Assembly: GCA_025808375.1 (NCBI GenBank)
Contig: CP061009.1
Location: forward strand, 930,001-994,000
DNA: 64,000 bases
Source of the DNA: Duncaniella muricolitica
GTDB lineage: Bacteria; Bacteroidota; Bacteroidia; Bacteroidales; Muribaculaceae
Direction of reading: 5' to 3'
Shown: piece by piece, positions 6,813 through 16,824 of the stretch
Numbering within the stretch: position 1 is the first letter of the stretch
Layout of the letters: each line of letters starts with the position of its first letter
The notes under the pieces: model-generated
Database searches by the model: none
The model's input: the letters and a program-made list of their open reading frames with translations, nothing else
Told to the model about the DNA's origin: nothing
Program-made: the position numbers and the translations under genes

Positions 6813-8766
6813 CATCAACAACGGGGCACAACCCGAGTCAACAGCCCCGTGCACACCGCTTCTCGACACCATTGACTCTCCGGCCGACCTGCGTAAGCTC
6901 GCGCCGGAGCAGTTGCCTCAGGTGTGCGCCGAGCTACGCTCTTTCTTGATTAATTCACTCTCTTCCCATCCCGGCCACTTCGCATCGTCAATGGGTGCGG
7001 TCGAGTTGACCGTAGCCCTGCATTATGTGTTCAACACACCTTACGACCGCATAGTGTGGGATGTCGGCCACCAGGCCTACGGCCACAAGATTCTCACCGG
7101 ACGGCGCGACTCATTCACCACCAACCGCACTCTCGGCGGTCTGTCGGGATTCCCGTCACCAAAGGAGAGCGAATATGACACCTTTACGGCCGGACATGCG
7201 TCCAACTCCATCTCGGCAGGTCTCGGCATGGCTGTGGCTGCCGCTCTCCACAAGGACGAGCCCCCGCGCAATGTCGTTGCCGTCATAGGTGACGCTTCGA
7301 TAAGCGGAGGTCTGGCTTTCGAGGGACTCAACAACGCCGCCAATTCCAATTCCAATCTTCTCATCATCCTCAACGACAACGACATGTCGATTGACCGTAA
7401 TGTCGGGTCGTTGAACTCCTATCTCGCCCATCTCAACACTTCAAAGGGCTATAACGACCTGCGTTACAACGTCTCGGGCATGCTCAAGAAGTTCAATCTC
7501 ATCACCGAGAGCGGCAAGGGGAGAATAATGCGGTTTAACAACAGTCTTAAATCGCTGCTTAATCGCGAACAAAATATTTTCGAAGGGCTTAACATCCGTT
7601 ATTTCGGTCCCTTCGACGGCCACGACATCGCCACTGTGGTGCGTGTGCTCAACGACATAAAGAATTTCAAAGGGCCCCGCATACTCCATCTGCGCACGGT
7701 CAAGGGCAAGGGGTTTCTCCCGGCCGAGAAAGACCCCGCGACATGGCATGCTCCCGGCATCTTCAATCCCGCTACCGGCGAACGGCCCAAAGAATCACCC
7801 GAAAAACCGCCCAAATATCAGGACATCTTCGGACGCACCCTCGTAGAGATTGCCGATGCCGACGACCGTGTGGTGGGCGTCACCGCCGCCATGCCTTCGG
7901 GCACATCCATGAGCATGCTTCAGGAGAAGTATCCGGCACGCACGTTTGATGTAGGCATTTCCGAGGGACATGCCGTGACATTTGCCGGAGGCATGGCCAA
8001 GGACGGTCTGAAGCCCTTTGTGGCGATATACAGCTCTTTTCTGCAGCGAGCCTACAGCCATATCATACATGATGTGGCCATCGAGGGGCTTCCCGTGACA
8101 TTCTGCCTCGACCGGGCCGGTCTTGTCGGAGAGGACGGTGCCACGCATCATGGCGTGTTTGACCTCGCATATCTGCGCTCCATTCCGGGCATGACTATTG
8201 CCGCCCCGCGCAACGGCGACGAGTTGCGCCGTCTTATGTATACGTCACTGACGCTCGACGGCCCCATGGCCATACGCTATCCGCGCGGACGGGCGGCTGC
8301 CAGACCTTCCGACACGCGCGAGACCGTAGTTATAGGCTCCGGCGAGCGGCTGAAAGACGGTGCCGACCTGGCCATACTCACGGTCGGCCCTGTGGCCGAC
8401 GACGCGCTAAGTGCCATCAAGCGTGCCGAGAGCGAGACGGGCATGAGCATAGCCCTCTATGACATGCGCTTCGTCAAACCGCTCGATACGTCCCTGCTTA
8501 CAGAAGTGCTCGGCAAGCAATGTCCTGTAATCACAATCGAGGACGGCACTGTCAACGGTGGATTCGGCTCGGCGGTGCTTGAATGGATGAGCGAGAATCT
8601 CGACAAGGCCGGAGTGAAAGCCATGCCGCCTCTGACAAGGCTCGGCGTGCCTGACCGGTTCATACCCCAGGGTACTCCCGACCAGCTTCATAAGCTGTGT
8701 GGATTTGACGAAGAGTCAATCTACAACACTATACTTAAAACACCCTCTAAAGCCTCCGACCGATGA
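6787..8766 (+). CDS. dxs: 1-deoxy-D-xylulose-5-phosphate synthase
   Basis: The thiamine-diphosphate enzyme condenses pyruvate and glyceraldehyde-3-phosphate, the first step of the MEP isoprenoid pathway. I use the ATG at 6787 (659 residues, MEKEKTNVD); the frame is open further upstream but that lies inside the preceding gene. Visible features are FASSMGAVELTVALHY, VWDVGHQAYGHKIL, a TPP-binding segment GDASISGG...ILNDNDMSI, and FDVGISEGHAVTFAGGMA holding the catalytic glutamate. Two family positions differ slightly (GDA for the usual GDG, EGH for EQH). It shares an ATGA overlap with trkA. ispE of the same pathway lies at 48 kb. Confidence 0.96.
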   Translation: MEKEKTNVDINNGAQPESTAPCTPLLDTIDSPADLRKLAPEQLPQVCAELRSFLINSLSSHPGHFASSMGAVELTVALHYVFNTPYDRIVWDVGHQAYGHKILTGRRDSFTTNRTLGGLSGFPSPKESEYDTFTAGHASNSISAGLGMAVAAALHKDEPPRNVVAVIGDASISGGLAFEGLNNAANSNSNLLIILNDNDMSIDRNVGSLNSYLAHLNTSKGYNDLRYNVSGMLKKFNLITESGKGRIMRFNNSLKSLLNREQNIFEGLNIRYFGPFDGHDIATVVRVLNDIKNFKGPRILHLRTVKGKGFLPAEKDPATWHAPGIFNPATGERPKESPEKPPKYQDIFGRTLVEIADADDRVVGVTAAMPSGTSMSMLQEKYPARTFDVGISEGHAVTFAGGMAKDGLKPFVAIYSSFLQRAYSHIIHDVAIEGLPVTFCLDRAGLVGEDGATHHGVFDLAYLRSIPGMTIAAPRNGDELRRLMYTSLTLDGPMAIRYPRGRAAARPSDTRETVVIGSGERLKDGADLAILTVGPVADDALSAIKRAESETGMSIALYDMRFVKPLDTSLLTEVLGKQCPVITIEDGTVNGGFGSAVLEWMSENLDKAGVKAMPPLTRLGVPDRFIPQGTPDQLHKLCGFDEESIYNTILKTPSKASDR

Positions 8767-10097
8767 AAATCATCATTGCCGGCTGTGGTGAGGTGGGATC
8801 ACATTTGGCCAAATTGCTCTCGCGCGAGGAGCAGGACATCACCGTTATCGACGAGGACAGCTCCAAGTTGGCTGTGCTCGACTCCAACTACAATTTGCTC
8901 ACGGTGCAGGGGCGTCCGACATCGTTCAAGACTCTGCGCCAGGCCGGTGTGGAGGGGTGTGACCTGTTCATTGCCGTCACCCCGTTTGAGACGCGCAACA
9001 TCGTGTCGTGTGCCATCGCCAAGAGCCTCGGTGCGGAGAAGACTGTGGCGCGTGTCGACAACTTTGAGTTCAAAGACCCGGCCAACCGCTCGTTTTTCGC
9101 ATCTATAGGAGCCGACGATATGATTTATCCCGAGTATCTCGCGGCTCTGGAGATTATCACCGCGCTCAATCACAACTGGGCGCGCCACTGGTTTGAACTG
9201 CACGAGGGCGAACTGATACTCGTCGGTGTCAAACTGCGTGACAACGCTCCCCTCATCGGCAAATATCTCAAGGATCTCGGCCGTTCGACCCACGACTTTC
9301 ACGTGGCAGCCATCAAGCGTCACCACGAGACCATCATTCCCGGTGGTGACGACCGTCTGCTGGCCGACGATATAGTCTATTTCATGACCACACGCGAGCA
9401 TGTTGCCAATCTCATACCCCTCTGCGGTAAGATTGAGCGACGCATACGCGACGTCATCATCATGGGTGGAAGCCGCATCGCCATACAGCTCTGCAACATG
9501 GCCGGCGACAAGTTCAACTTCAAGATTCTCGACCCCGACCGCGAGCGGTGTCTCAAGCTCTCCGAGCGGTGTGCCGACGCGCTTATCATCAATGCCGACG
9601 CGCGCGACACGGATGCCCTGCGCGATGCCGGCATAGTTGACACCGACGCCTTTATTGCCATATCCGACAGCAGTGAGTCAAATATCCTCACCTGTCTGTC
9701 GGCCAAGGAGTTTGGCGTCAAGAAGACTATAGCCGAGGTCGAAAACCTCCAGTTTATCTCCGAGGCCGAAGGGCTCAACATCGGCACGGTGGTCAACAAA
9801 AAGCTGCTTGCCTCGTCGCGTATCTATCAGATGTTGCTCGACCGCGACTCGTCCACATCCAAGTGTCTCGCGCTCGCTGATGCCGAGGTGGCTGAAATCA
9901 TCGCCAGGGAGGGCTCCAAAATTACCCGTGCCCCAATCAAAGACCTGCATCTCTCACACTACATGACCATTGCCGGACTCATCCGTGACGGCAAGGGCCA
10001 GCTTGTGGGGGGCAACACGGTCATCAATCCCGGCGACCGCGTGGTGGTGTTCACTCTTGACGGTGTGCTCCACAAGGTCGAAAAACTGTTCTCGTAA
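8763..10097 (+). CDS. trkA: Trk potassium uptake system, NAD-binding regulatory subunit
   Basis: The 444-residue cytoplasmic protein gates the TrkH channel. It has the duplicated RCK layout. The first Rossmann half begins IIIAGCGEVGSHLAKLL and is followed by a TrkA-C domain with LIGKYLKDLGRSTHDF. A second Rossmann half has VIIMGGSRIAIQLCNMAG, followed by a second TrkA-C domain. Length matches TrkA (about 450). The start overlaps the dxs stop (ATGA), and trkH follows after 12 bases, so the pair is clearly co-transcribed. Confidence 0.96.
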   Translation: MKIIIAGCGEVGSHLAKLLSREEQDITVIDEDSSKLAVLDSNYNLLTVQGRPTSFKTLRQAGVEGCDLFIAVTPFETRNIVSCAIAKSLGAEKTVARVDNFEFKDPANRSFFASIGADDMIYPEYLAALEIITALNHNWARHWFELHEGELILVGVKLRDNAPLIGKYLKDLGRSTHDFHVAAIKRHHETIIPGGDDRLLADDIVYFMTTREHVANLIPLCGKIERRIRDVIIMGGSRIAIQLCNMAGDKFNFKILDPDRERCLKLSERCADALIINADARDTDALRDAGIVDTDAFIAISDSSESNILTCLSAKEFGVKKTIAEVENLQFISEAEGLNIGTVVNKKLLASSRIYQMLLDRDSSTSKCLALADAEVAEIIAREGSKITRAPIKDLHLSHYMTIAGLIRDGKGQLVGGNTVINPGDRVVVFTLDGVLHKVEKLFS

Positions 10098-10109
10098 ATA
10101 CATTAGAGT

Positions 10110-11606
10110 ATGCGACGCTCTGTCCACAATCTGCGCAGCTACTTTCCCGTCATCAATATCCCCGTGCTGTTGCGCATCATGGGGCTGCTTCTTGTTATAG
10201 AGGCCGCCTTCCTGCTTGTGCCGCTCGCGACGTGTCTGATATACGGCGAAAGCGACTGGAAGGCTTTTCTGATAACCTTTGCCGTGACGCTTGCCACCGG
10301 TTCGGTCATGGCTTTTGCCATACATCCCACATCGCCATCCATGGGCAAGCGCGAGGGCTTTCTGCTCACGGCCATGGTGTGGGTGTTTTTCTCCACATTC
10401 GGCATGCTGCCGTTCATGCTTATGACCGACAGGCCGCTGAGTGTCTCCGACGCTTTTTTTGAGGCAATGTCGGGATTCACCACCACCGGAGCCTCCATCA
10501 TGACCTCTATTTCCCATCTTAGCCACGGCGCGGTGATATGGAGGTCGCTCATGCAGTGGATAGGCGGCATGGGTATAATACTCTTCACGCTTGCCGTCAT
10601 ACCTATGCTCAATCATTCGGGGGGCATGCAGATGTTTAACGCCGAGGTCACGGGCATTACTCACGACAAGCTGCGTCCGCGCATATCTCAGACCGCCAAG
10701 AGTCTGTGGCTCATATATTTCACTCTGACGGTCATACTTTTCTTGCTGCTCTATGCGGGACCTATGGAGGAGTTTGACGCCGTGTGTTACGCGTTCTCCA
10801 TAATGTCGACCGGCGGATTTGCCACTTCCGACGAAGGGCTGGGGCTGTGGCGCAGCGATTATATCGAAGCCGTCGCGACATTCTTCATGTTTATAGGCGG
10901 AGTCAGCTTTACATTGATTTACAGGGCTGTGCATCGTGATTTCAAGGCCGTGTGGCAGAACGATGTGTTTCGCACTTATCTCGGCATCATAGCATTTTGC
11001 TATGTGGTGTTTGCGGTGACAATATGGCTCAACGGCCAGGCTACATCAGTCAAGGCTGTCACGCTCGACCCGTTGTTTCAGATAGTGTCAATGATTTCGT
11101 CGACCGGTTTTGAGGTGCCTGAGTTCGGCTCATGGGGCACATTCATACTGGCCATGGTCATCGTGCTGATGTTTTTCGGCGCATGTGCCGGTTCGACGAG
11201 CGGCGGAGCTAAGATTGACCGTCTCATATATATGTTGCAGAACTGCCGCAACGAGATAGAGCGTTGCATCCATCCCAACAATATCCTCACCGTACGTGTC
11301 AACGGCAAGGTAATCCCGCACGAAACGGTGTCGAAAGTCATCGCTTTCCTGTGTCTCTACGTGCTTATAATCCTCGTTGGCGGCATCATACTTACAGCTA
11401 TGGGGCTGCCGTTGATTGACGCATTCTTCTCCACATTCACATGTATAAGCAACACCGGACTGAGTGCCGGAGTGACAGGTTATGGAGGCACATTCTCCAT
11501 CATTCCCGATGGAGGCAAATGGATTCTGGCCATGATAATGCTCATCGGCCGTCTCGAACTTTTCACGGTGCTGCTCCTCTTCACCCCCGCTTTCTGGAAA
11601 AAATAG
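10110..11606 (+). CDS. trkH: Trk potassium uptake system, membrane channel subunit
   Basis: This 498-residue inner-membrane protein conducts K+ with TrkA. Four pore-loop selectivity motifs are visible: TTTGASIMTS (about 128), STGGFATSDEG (about 232), SSTGFEVPE (about 331) and SNTGLSAGVTG (about 448). Each lies between hydrophobic helices, as in the TrkH/KtrB family. It directly follows trkA and ends at a strong hairpin shared with the convergent beta-galactosidase gene. Confidence 0.96.
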   Translation: MRRSVHNLRSYFPVINIPVLLRIMGLLLVIEAAFLLVPLATCLIYGESDWKAFLITFAVTLATGSVMAFAIHPTSPSMGKREGFLLTAMVWVFFSTFGMLPFMLMTDRPLSVSDAFFEAMSGFTTTGASIMTSISHLSHGAVIWRSLMQWIGGMGIILFTLAVIPMLNHSGGMQMFNAEVTGITHDKLRPRISQTAKSLWLIYFTLTVILFLLLYAGPMEEFDAVCYAFSIMSTGGFATSDEGLGLWRSDYIEAVATFFMFIGGVSFTLIYRAVHRDFKAVWQNDVFRTYLGIIAFCYVVFAVTIWLNGQATSVKAVTLDPLFQIVSMISSTGFEVPEFGSWGTFILAMVIVLMFFGACAGSTSGGAKIDRLIYMLQNCRNEIERCIHPNNILTVRVNGKVIPHETVSKVIAFLCLYVLIILVGGIILTAMGLPLIDAFFSTFTCISNTGLSAGVTGYGGTFSIIPDGGKWILAMIMLIGRLELFTVLLLFTPAFWKK

Positions 11607-11628
11607 GGGGGAGGATATGTAAGGACAC

Positions 11629-11679
11629 AAAAGACACAAAAGTCTTTCCCATTACAAGGGAAAGACTTTTGTGTCTTTT
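11629..11679. terminator. Bidirectional terminator between trkH and the beta-galactosidase gene
   Basis: Arms 11629-11650 and 11658-11679 form a perfect 22-bp stem (AAAAGACACAAAAGTCTTTC on the left) with a 7-base ATTACAA loop. A/T-rich ends on both sides suit termination in either direction between convergent genes. Confidence 0.85.
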
Positions 11680-11695
11680 ATATATAGTCTTTATC

Positions 11696-14600
11696 CTAAA
11701 GACGGTGTCTTACCGGAGTGATGGTGAAGGTGAATGTGTAGGGTGCGAAGGGGAGGCGGTAAGCCGGGAGGGGAAGTGCTCCCCAACTGTTGACACATCC
11801 GAGTCCCATCTGAGCGTAATCGACAAGCACGTTGGTCACGTCATCGCGGTCAATCTCGCCCCAGTGGCTGTTGGGCTTTTCAGGACCGCCGTCAAGGGTC
11901 TCGATGGTGTAGTGCAGGGCCGACGCGGAGAACGGGCGGTCGGATGTAAATTCCAGTCCGGAGCCTGAGGCGTCGAGCACGGCCCATGTGCGCAGGTCGG
12001 TGCGTGTGCCTGTCTCCTGCGGGCGGATGTAGGGATAAGCCTGCGAGTCGACGCTCTGTGTGTAGCGGCCGAGGTCGGAGGCTTGCTGACGGTCGGAATA
12101 GCTTTCGCCCGGGCCGCGTCCGTAGTAATCGACACGCTCAAAAGAGGCCGGCATCGGTATCTGCATGCCGAAGCGGAACATGTCGGAGGCTTTGGCTCCC
12201 TGCTCGGGTGTCATAGTCTCGACCACCTTGACGGCACCGTTGCCGTCGACAGTATAGGTGATTGAGAGTGTGGCGGGGATATTGCGCATGCGGTAGTCGG
12301 CCTTGACTATAGCTTTGCCGTCAAGCTCCTCGCTGTCGATGGAGGCGAGAGTCAGACCGGGGTTGAGCCAGGCGCGATATTTTTTCTGCAGACCTGCGCC
12401 ATAGTCGTTATCGGTCGGAGCGCGCCAGAAGTTGGGGGTAATCTCGCTACCGTCCTTGAGCATCGGTTGTCCGTCGACGTCATAGCGCGATATATAGCCG
12501 TCCATCTCGCTGAAGGAGATAGAGAACTGAGGCCCGGTGACGGTGATAAATCCCGCTTTGCGTTCTACGGAAGTCACGGGCGCGTCAGAGAGCGAAGCCA
12601 TCCTGACAGTCGCGGGTGAGAGGCGCAGTTGCTCGCGGGCCACGGTGGTGCCTGCGTCGAGCAGCGGAGCGGCCTGTTTGAGACGATAGTCAACGTTGAG
12701 CAGCCATTCGCCATCGCCTTCGGTCGGCCCGTAGGGCACGGCTATGACAGCGCGTTGCTGCGGGCCTACATTGATGTCGGAAATATTGCCCGAGCGCACG
12801 GGGCGTCCGTCGCACAGAAGTGTCCACTGCATGGCCACGTCAGAGAGCGGGGTGAAGAAGCGTTCGTTATACACCTCCACCTTGCCGTCGGGCAGCAGGG
12901 TGGTGTGTATGTCCTGATAGACGCGCTGCACCTCATAGGCGTGGGGATTAGGCACTCGGTCGGGCGAGATGAGACCGTTGTCGCAGAAATTCTGGTCGGA
13001 CGGGTCGGTGCTCTTGAAGTCGCCGCCGTAGGCATATATGGTCTTCCCTTCGGGAGTCGTCCAGCGTATCGACTGGTCAACGAAGTCCCAGATGAAGCCA
13101 CCCTGATATTTGGGATATTTGCGTATAATGTCCCAATATTCCTTAAATCCGCCCTGGGAGTTACCCATTGCGTGGGCATACTCACACTGTATCAGCGGTT
13201 TGGTGCAGGAGGGATTGGACGAGTATTTCTCGCATGCGTCATAGGGATAATACATGGGACAGAATATATCGGTCATGCCTTGCAAGCCGGCCCGTTCATA
13301 CTGCACGGGGCGTGTCGGGTCCATCTCCTTGACGAGCTTGTAGGCCTCTTCAAAGTTGGGCCCATAGCCGGCCTCGTTGCCGAGCGACCAGATGATGACC
13401 GAGGGATGATTGCGGTTGGCAGCCACATTGCGGGCGTTGCGCTCAAGTGTGGGGATACGGAAGGCCGGATGTTTGGCAAGAGTCTTGTCCTCATAGCCCA
13501 TGCCGTGCGACTCGATATTTGCCTCGGCCACCAGATAGATGCCATAGCGGTCGCAGAGGTCATACCAGCGCGGGTCGTCGGGATAGTGGCTGGTGCGCAC
13601 GGCGTTGATGTTGAGTTCCTTCATACGGCGTATGTCCTGAATCATACGTTCCACCGACACCACATATCCGCCGTCGGGGTCAAGCTCGTGGCGGTCGGCA
13701 CCCTTGATGAGAATGGGCAGACCGTTGACAAGCAGTTGACCGTCCTTGATTTCGACGTGGCGAAAACCGACATTGATACTTATCACCTCAGGCTCACCCT
13801 TGCGCGGAGTGAAAGTGGAGGTGAGAGTGTAGAGAGCCGGCGACTCGGCCGACCAAGCCTCCGCGTCCGGCACCTCAATGGTCATTGAGGCCTTGCCTTT
13901 GCTCACTTTGGGCGACCCCTGGCCCACCACCTTGCCGTCGGGCGCGGTGAGGGTGACATCGATGCGTCCGTTGCCTTTCACGTCGGCCTCATAGGTGAGC
14001 AGACCGTCGCGATAGCCGTTGACCAGGTCGGCATTGACACGCAGGTCGGCTATGCGGTTTTTCTCGCGCGCGTACATATAATTTTCGCGCGCGAGACCGC
14101 TGAGGCGGAAGAAGTCCTGATCCTCGAGATAAGTGCCGTCACACCAGCGGTCAATCTGGAGCGTAATCACATTGTCGCGTCCCGGTATAATATAAGGTGT
14201 AAGGTCATACTCCTGCGCGAGTTTGCTATCCTCGCCATAACCCACCTTTCGGCCGTTGACCCACACGGTGAGATTGGACGTCGCCGAGCCGAAGTGAGCT
14301 ATTATATCCTTGCCCTTCCAGTCGGCCGGCACGGTGATATGGCGGCGATATGTGCCCACGGCATTCTCCTTGTCGGGCGTGACGGGAGGATTGTTTGCAA
14401 AATTTCCGCGCCAGGGATAGCCGACATTAAGATACATAGGCTCACCGTAGCCGCTGAGTTCCCACATGCCGGGCACCTGTATGAATCCCCACGACGAGTC
14501 GTCATAGCCTGTAGCGGCCACTTCGTCGCCGGGGCGGCCGGTGCGGTCGGGTGAGAAATGGAAACGCCAGGTGCCGTCGAGCGGCAGATAGTTGGCCGAG

Positions 14601-14761
14601 AGAGTCTTGTCGCCCTGCTCGCCCGCACGATAGGCAAAAAACGATGCGTGCATGGGCAGACGGTTGATTTCATTGACCTCGGGGTCGGTCCAGGCGGGGA
14701 CAGCCCCCTGCGCCATGCCGGCAGCCGTAAGCAGCGCGGCCGTGATGAGATGTCGAGTCAT
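11696..14761 (-). CDS. Beta-galactosidase, glycoside hydrolase family 2
   Basis: The predicted 1021-residue secreted or periplasmic enzyme hydrolyses beta-galactosides. I use the ATG at 14761 because a signal peptide follows (MTRHLITAALLTAAGMAQG); the frame is open 22 codons further upstream. The order is jelly-roll domain (RFHFSPDRTGRPGDE, GMWELSGYGEPMYLN), Ig-like domain, TIM barrel and the C-terminal beta domain of LacZ-type enzymes. The acid/base glutamate is in SLGNEAGYGPN (about 445) and the nucleophile in QCEYAHAMGNS (about 520). It lies 96 bp downstream of, and co-directional with, the ECF sigma gene. An imperfect palindrome resembling the arabinose operator is 41 bp upstream. Confidence 0.95.
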   Translation of the reverse strand: MTRHLITAALLTAAGMAQGAVPAWTDPEVNEINRLPMHASFFAYRAGEQGDKTLSANYLPLDGTWRFHFSPDRTGRPGDEVAATGYDDSSWGFIQVPGMWELSGYGEPMYLNVGYPWRGNFANNPPVTPDKENAVGTYRRHITVPADWKGKDIIAHFGSATSNLTVWVNGRKVGYGEDSKLAQEYDLTPYIIPGRDNVITLQIDRWCDGTYLEDQDFFRLSGLARENYMYAREKNRIADLRVNADLVNGYRDGLLTYEADVKGNGRIDVTLTAPDGKVVGQGSPKVSKGKASMTIEVPDAEAWSAESPALYTLTSTFTPRKGEPEVISINVGFRHVEIKDGQLLVNGLPILIKGADRHELDPDGGYVVSVERMIQDIRRMKELNINAVRTSHYPDDPRWYDLCDRYGIYLVAEANIESHGMGYEDKTLAKHPAFRIPTLERNARNVAANRNHPSVIIWSLGNEAGYGPNFEEAYKLVKEMDPTRPVQYERAGLQGMTDIFCPMYYPYDACEKYSSNPSCTKPLIQCEYAHAMGNSQGGFKEYWDIIRKYPKYQGGFIWDFVDQSIRWTTPEGKTIYAYGGDFKSTDPSDQNFCDNGLISPDRVPNPHAYEVQRVYQDIHTTLLPDGKVEVYNERFFTPLSDVAMQWTLLCDGRPVRSGNISDINVGPQQRAVIAVPYGPTEGDGEWLLNVDYRLKQAAPLLDAGTTVAREQLRLSPATVRMASLSDAPVTSVERKAGFITVTGPQFSISFSEMDGYISRYDVDGQPMLKDGSEITPNFWRAPTDNDYGAGLQKKYRAWLNPGLTLASIDSEELDGKAIVKADYRMRNIPATLSITYTVDGNGAVKVVETMTPEQGAKASDMFRFGMQIPMPASFERVDYYGRGPGESYSDRQQASDLGRYTQSVDSQAYPYIRPQETGTRTDLRTWAVLDASGSGLEFTSDRPFSASALHYTIETLDGGPEKPNSHWGEIDRDDVTNVLVDYAQMGLGCVNSWGALPLPAYRLPFAPYTFTFTITPVRHRL

Positions 14762-14800
14762 GGTAAGGTTTATGCGGATTGATAATAATTGGTAATAAAT

Positions 14801-14816
14801 AGTGTAAATATACACA
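14801..14816. promoter_or_regulatory. Operator-like inverted repeat upstream of the beta-galactosidase gene
   Basis: AGTGTA-AATA-TACACA shares 11 of 12 half-site bases with the arabinose operator at 5012-5028, but its spacer is 4 rather than 5. It lies about 40-55 bp upstream of the start codon. Confidence 0.4.
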
Positions 14817-14857
14817 TATAGACGCATTCCACACGCCCGACACCCAATTAAAGAATG

Positions 14858-15376
14858 TTAAAAGTGTAATTCCCCGGCCAATATGAACAGCAGAGGATAA
14901 ATATCCTTGAGCAATTCGCGCAGACGGGTCTTGGCCCGCTGACGTATCACCTTGACCGTATTGACGCTTATGCCGAGAGCCTCGGCTATCTCCTCGCTTT
15001 TCATCTTGTCGATATAAGCCATGCGGAACACCTGGCGATAGCGGGGAGGCAACGAGTCGATGGCCTCGTGGATCATGCGTATTATCTCGGCCTGTACTAT
15101 AGCGTTGTCGCAGTCATCGGCTGCTGGAGTGCTCTCCGAGTCCACCTCGCCGAGCCCTACAGTGCGGCCCTGCTTCTGGAGATGGTTGATACACCGGTTG
15201 CGCACCGCTATATATATGTATTGACGGAAATGCAGCTCCGACTCAAAGCTGACCTGCGACGATATAGCCTTGACAAAAACCTCCTGCACGATATCCTCGC
15301 ACAAGCTTTCGTCATGGACTATATTCATTGCGAAATAGCACAAAGACTGATAATATTTCCGGAAATATTTCTCCAT
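14858..15376 (-). CDS. ECF-type RNA polymerase sigma factor
   Basis: The 172-residue protein has a sigma-70 region 2 (CYFAMNIVHDESLCEDIVQEVFVKA, about residues 12-36) and a region 4 helix-turn-helix (SLPPRYRQVFRMAYIDKMKSEEIAEALGISVNTVKVIRQRA, about 115-155). No region 1 or 3 is present, as in extracytoplasmic-function sigma factors. The gene is divergent from a FecR anti-sigma gene that is followed by susC with an STN domain. This is the standard Bacteroidota arrangement, in which SusC loading releases the sigma factor. Expected targets are the susC/susD operon and possibly itself. Confidence 0.94.
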   Translation of the reverse strand: MEKYFRKYYQSLCYFAMNIVHDESLCEDIVQEVFVKAISSQVSFESELHFRQYIYIAVRNRCINHLQKQGRTVGLGEVDSESTPAADDCDNAIVQAEIIRMIHEAIDSLPPRYRQVFRMAYIDKMKSEEIAEALGISVNTVKVIRQRAKTRLRELLKDIYPLLFILAGELHF

Positions 15377-15396
15377 ATTTTAGCCGAAGCAACTGT

Positions 15397-15428
15397 CAAA
15401 AGTAAAAAATATCTTGTATAACGGCAAA
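15397..15428 (-). promoter_or_regulatory. Promoter of the ECF sigma gene
   Basis: On the minus strand TTTG (15428-15425), a 20-bp spacer and TACTTTTG (15404-15397) match the Bacteroides consensus. The sigma start codon is about 20 bp downstream of the box. Confidence 0.7.
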
Positions 15429-15544
15429 CTTTTGTTAGAATTTTTGGCTAACAATCGTAAAAAGGAATAAAAATAAAAAAAATTTATATATTTTAGTAAT
15501 ACTTTTGGTTAATAAACATGTATTAGCATTAGAAGCATTAAGCA

Positions 15545-16750
15545 ATGGAAGATCCGATAAAATTATCCGACCGCCTCTTTGAGCGACTGACCCGGAGCCA
15601 CGACACCCTTGGACGTCCGTCGGCACCTGACGCCGACGTCGACGTCGACGGCCTCGACCCCGCGTTGCAGGCCTTTGTGCGCGACCTCCGCGACAAAGAC
15701 TACGTCGACCGTCAGCTCAAGGCGATGGACCGCTTTGACGTGGATGCCGCATGGCGGACTGTCGGTGAACAGATTGATAGCAAGGGCATTATCCCACCCT
15801 ATGAGTCAATCCGCTCACACCGCCGCCCCCACATCGGCGGCTGGCACAGATGGGTGTCGATAGCGGCTGTGATAGCAATCCTGGCCGGCATAGGAGTCTG
15901 GCATCACGAGTCGAAGATGGACATCCGCCACCCTCAGGTAAGCCCCGAGATAACCGCCGCTATCGAGCAGAGCGAGCAGAGAGGACTCACAGGGGCCATA
16001 ATCGAAAAAAAACAATATTCCGTCCGCACCGCCGACGCCCGTAAGCCCGCCGCCAGCCCGCCGGGGCAGAACAATGACGCCGGCACCGACAACACCGTGG
16101 CCGACATGCTTCAGGCAATCAAAGTCACCACCTATCACGACAAAGAGTTCTGGCTCACACTCCCCGACGGCTCGCTCATACACCTCGGCCGCGACACACG
16201 CATCGTCTATCCCGAACGCTTCGACATCGACAGCCGCGACGTATATCTCGAAGGCGAAGCCTACTTCATCATCGCCCGCAATCCCGCCTGCCGCTTCGTG
16301 GTCCACACCCCCGTAGCCACCACCACAGTCTACGGCACCGAATTTAACGTCTCGGCCCGCAGCGACACCCTCTGCTCCGTAGTGCTCGTCAAAGGCAGCG
16401 TAGGAGTCACCTCCTGGTCGGGCAACGAGCAGATGCTCTCCATCGGAGAGCAAGCCGACATCAGCGACGCCGGCGACATCTCGGTGAGCGAAGTCGACCT
16501 CACCCCCTACGAAGCATGGAACACCGGCCGGGTCGACTTTACCGGCTGGCCCCTGCGGCGGGTCATGGACGTCATAGCCCGATGGTATGGCATGACAGTC
16601 ATTTATGACAGCGACGACTACTCGCAGATAGAAATAACGGGCAGCTTCAACAAATACGACACCCTCGGCCCGACACTCGAAGCTCTCTCGACCATTACAG
16701 ATCTTACCATACGGCAACAGGGAAATACCATCAACATATCCGCACCTTAA
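15545..16750 (+). CDS. FecR-family anti-sigma factor
   Basis: The 401-residue inner-membrane protein has a cytoplasmic N-terminal part (about 1-100) and one transmembrane helix (WVSIAAVIAILAGIGVWH, about 102-120). A periplasmic FecR domain (about 190-290, LPDGSLIHLGRDTRIVYPERF, DVYLEGEAYFIIA) and a C-terminal DUF4974-like domain (FTGWPLRRVMDVIARWYGMTV, about 325-400) follow. It is inferred to hold the divergent ECF sigma factor until the STN domain of the downstream SusC signals. A possible -7 box TACTTTTG lies at 15500-15507. Confidence 0.94.
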   Translation: MEDPIKLSDRLFERLTRSHDTLGRPSAPDADVDVDGLDPALQAFVRDLRDKDYVDRQLKAMDRFDVDAAWRTVGEQIDSKGIIPPYESIRSHRRPHIGGWHRWVSIAAVIAILAGIGVWHHESKMDIRHPQVSPEITAAIEQSEQRGLTGAIIEKKQYSVRTADARKPAASPPGQNNDAGTDNTVADMLQAIKVTTYHDKEFWLTLPDGSLIHLGRDTRIVYPERFDIDSRDVYLEGEAYFIIARNPACRFVVHTPVATTTVYGTEFNVSARSDTLCSVVLVKGSVGVTSWSGNEQMLSIGEQADISDAGDISVSEVDLTPYEAWNTGRVDFTGWPLRRVMDVIARWYGMTVIYDSDDYSQIEITGSFNKYDTLGPTLEALSTITDLTIRQQGNTINISAP

Positions 16751-16824
16751 ATTTCTGACATAGAGTACTTAGAAATTATCAATCATTATTTTTTATAAAC
16801 CAATCATTTATTAAACGCAATTGC

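Noticed and set aside
12629..13888. Plus-strand open frame of 419 codons opposite the beta-galactosidase
   Set aside because: Antisense shadow of a well-supported GH2 enzyme with catalytic motifs on the other strand.
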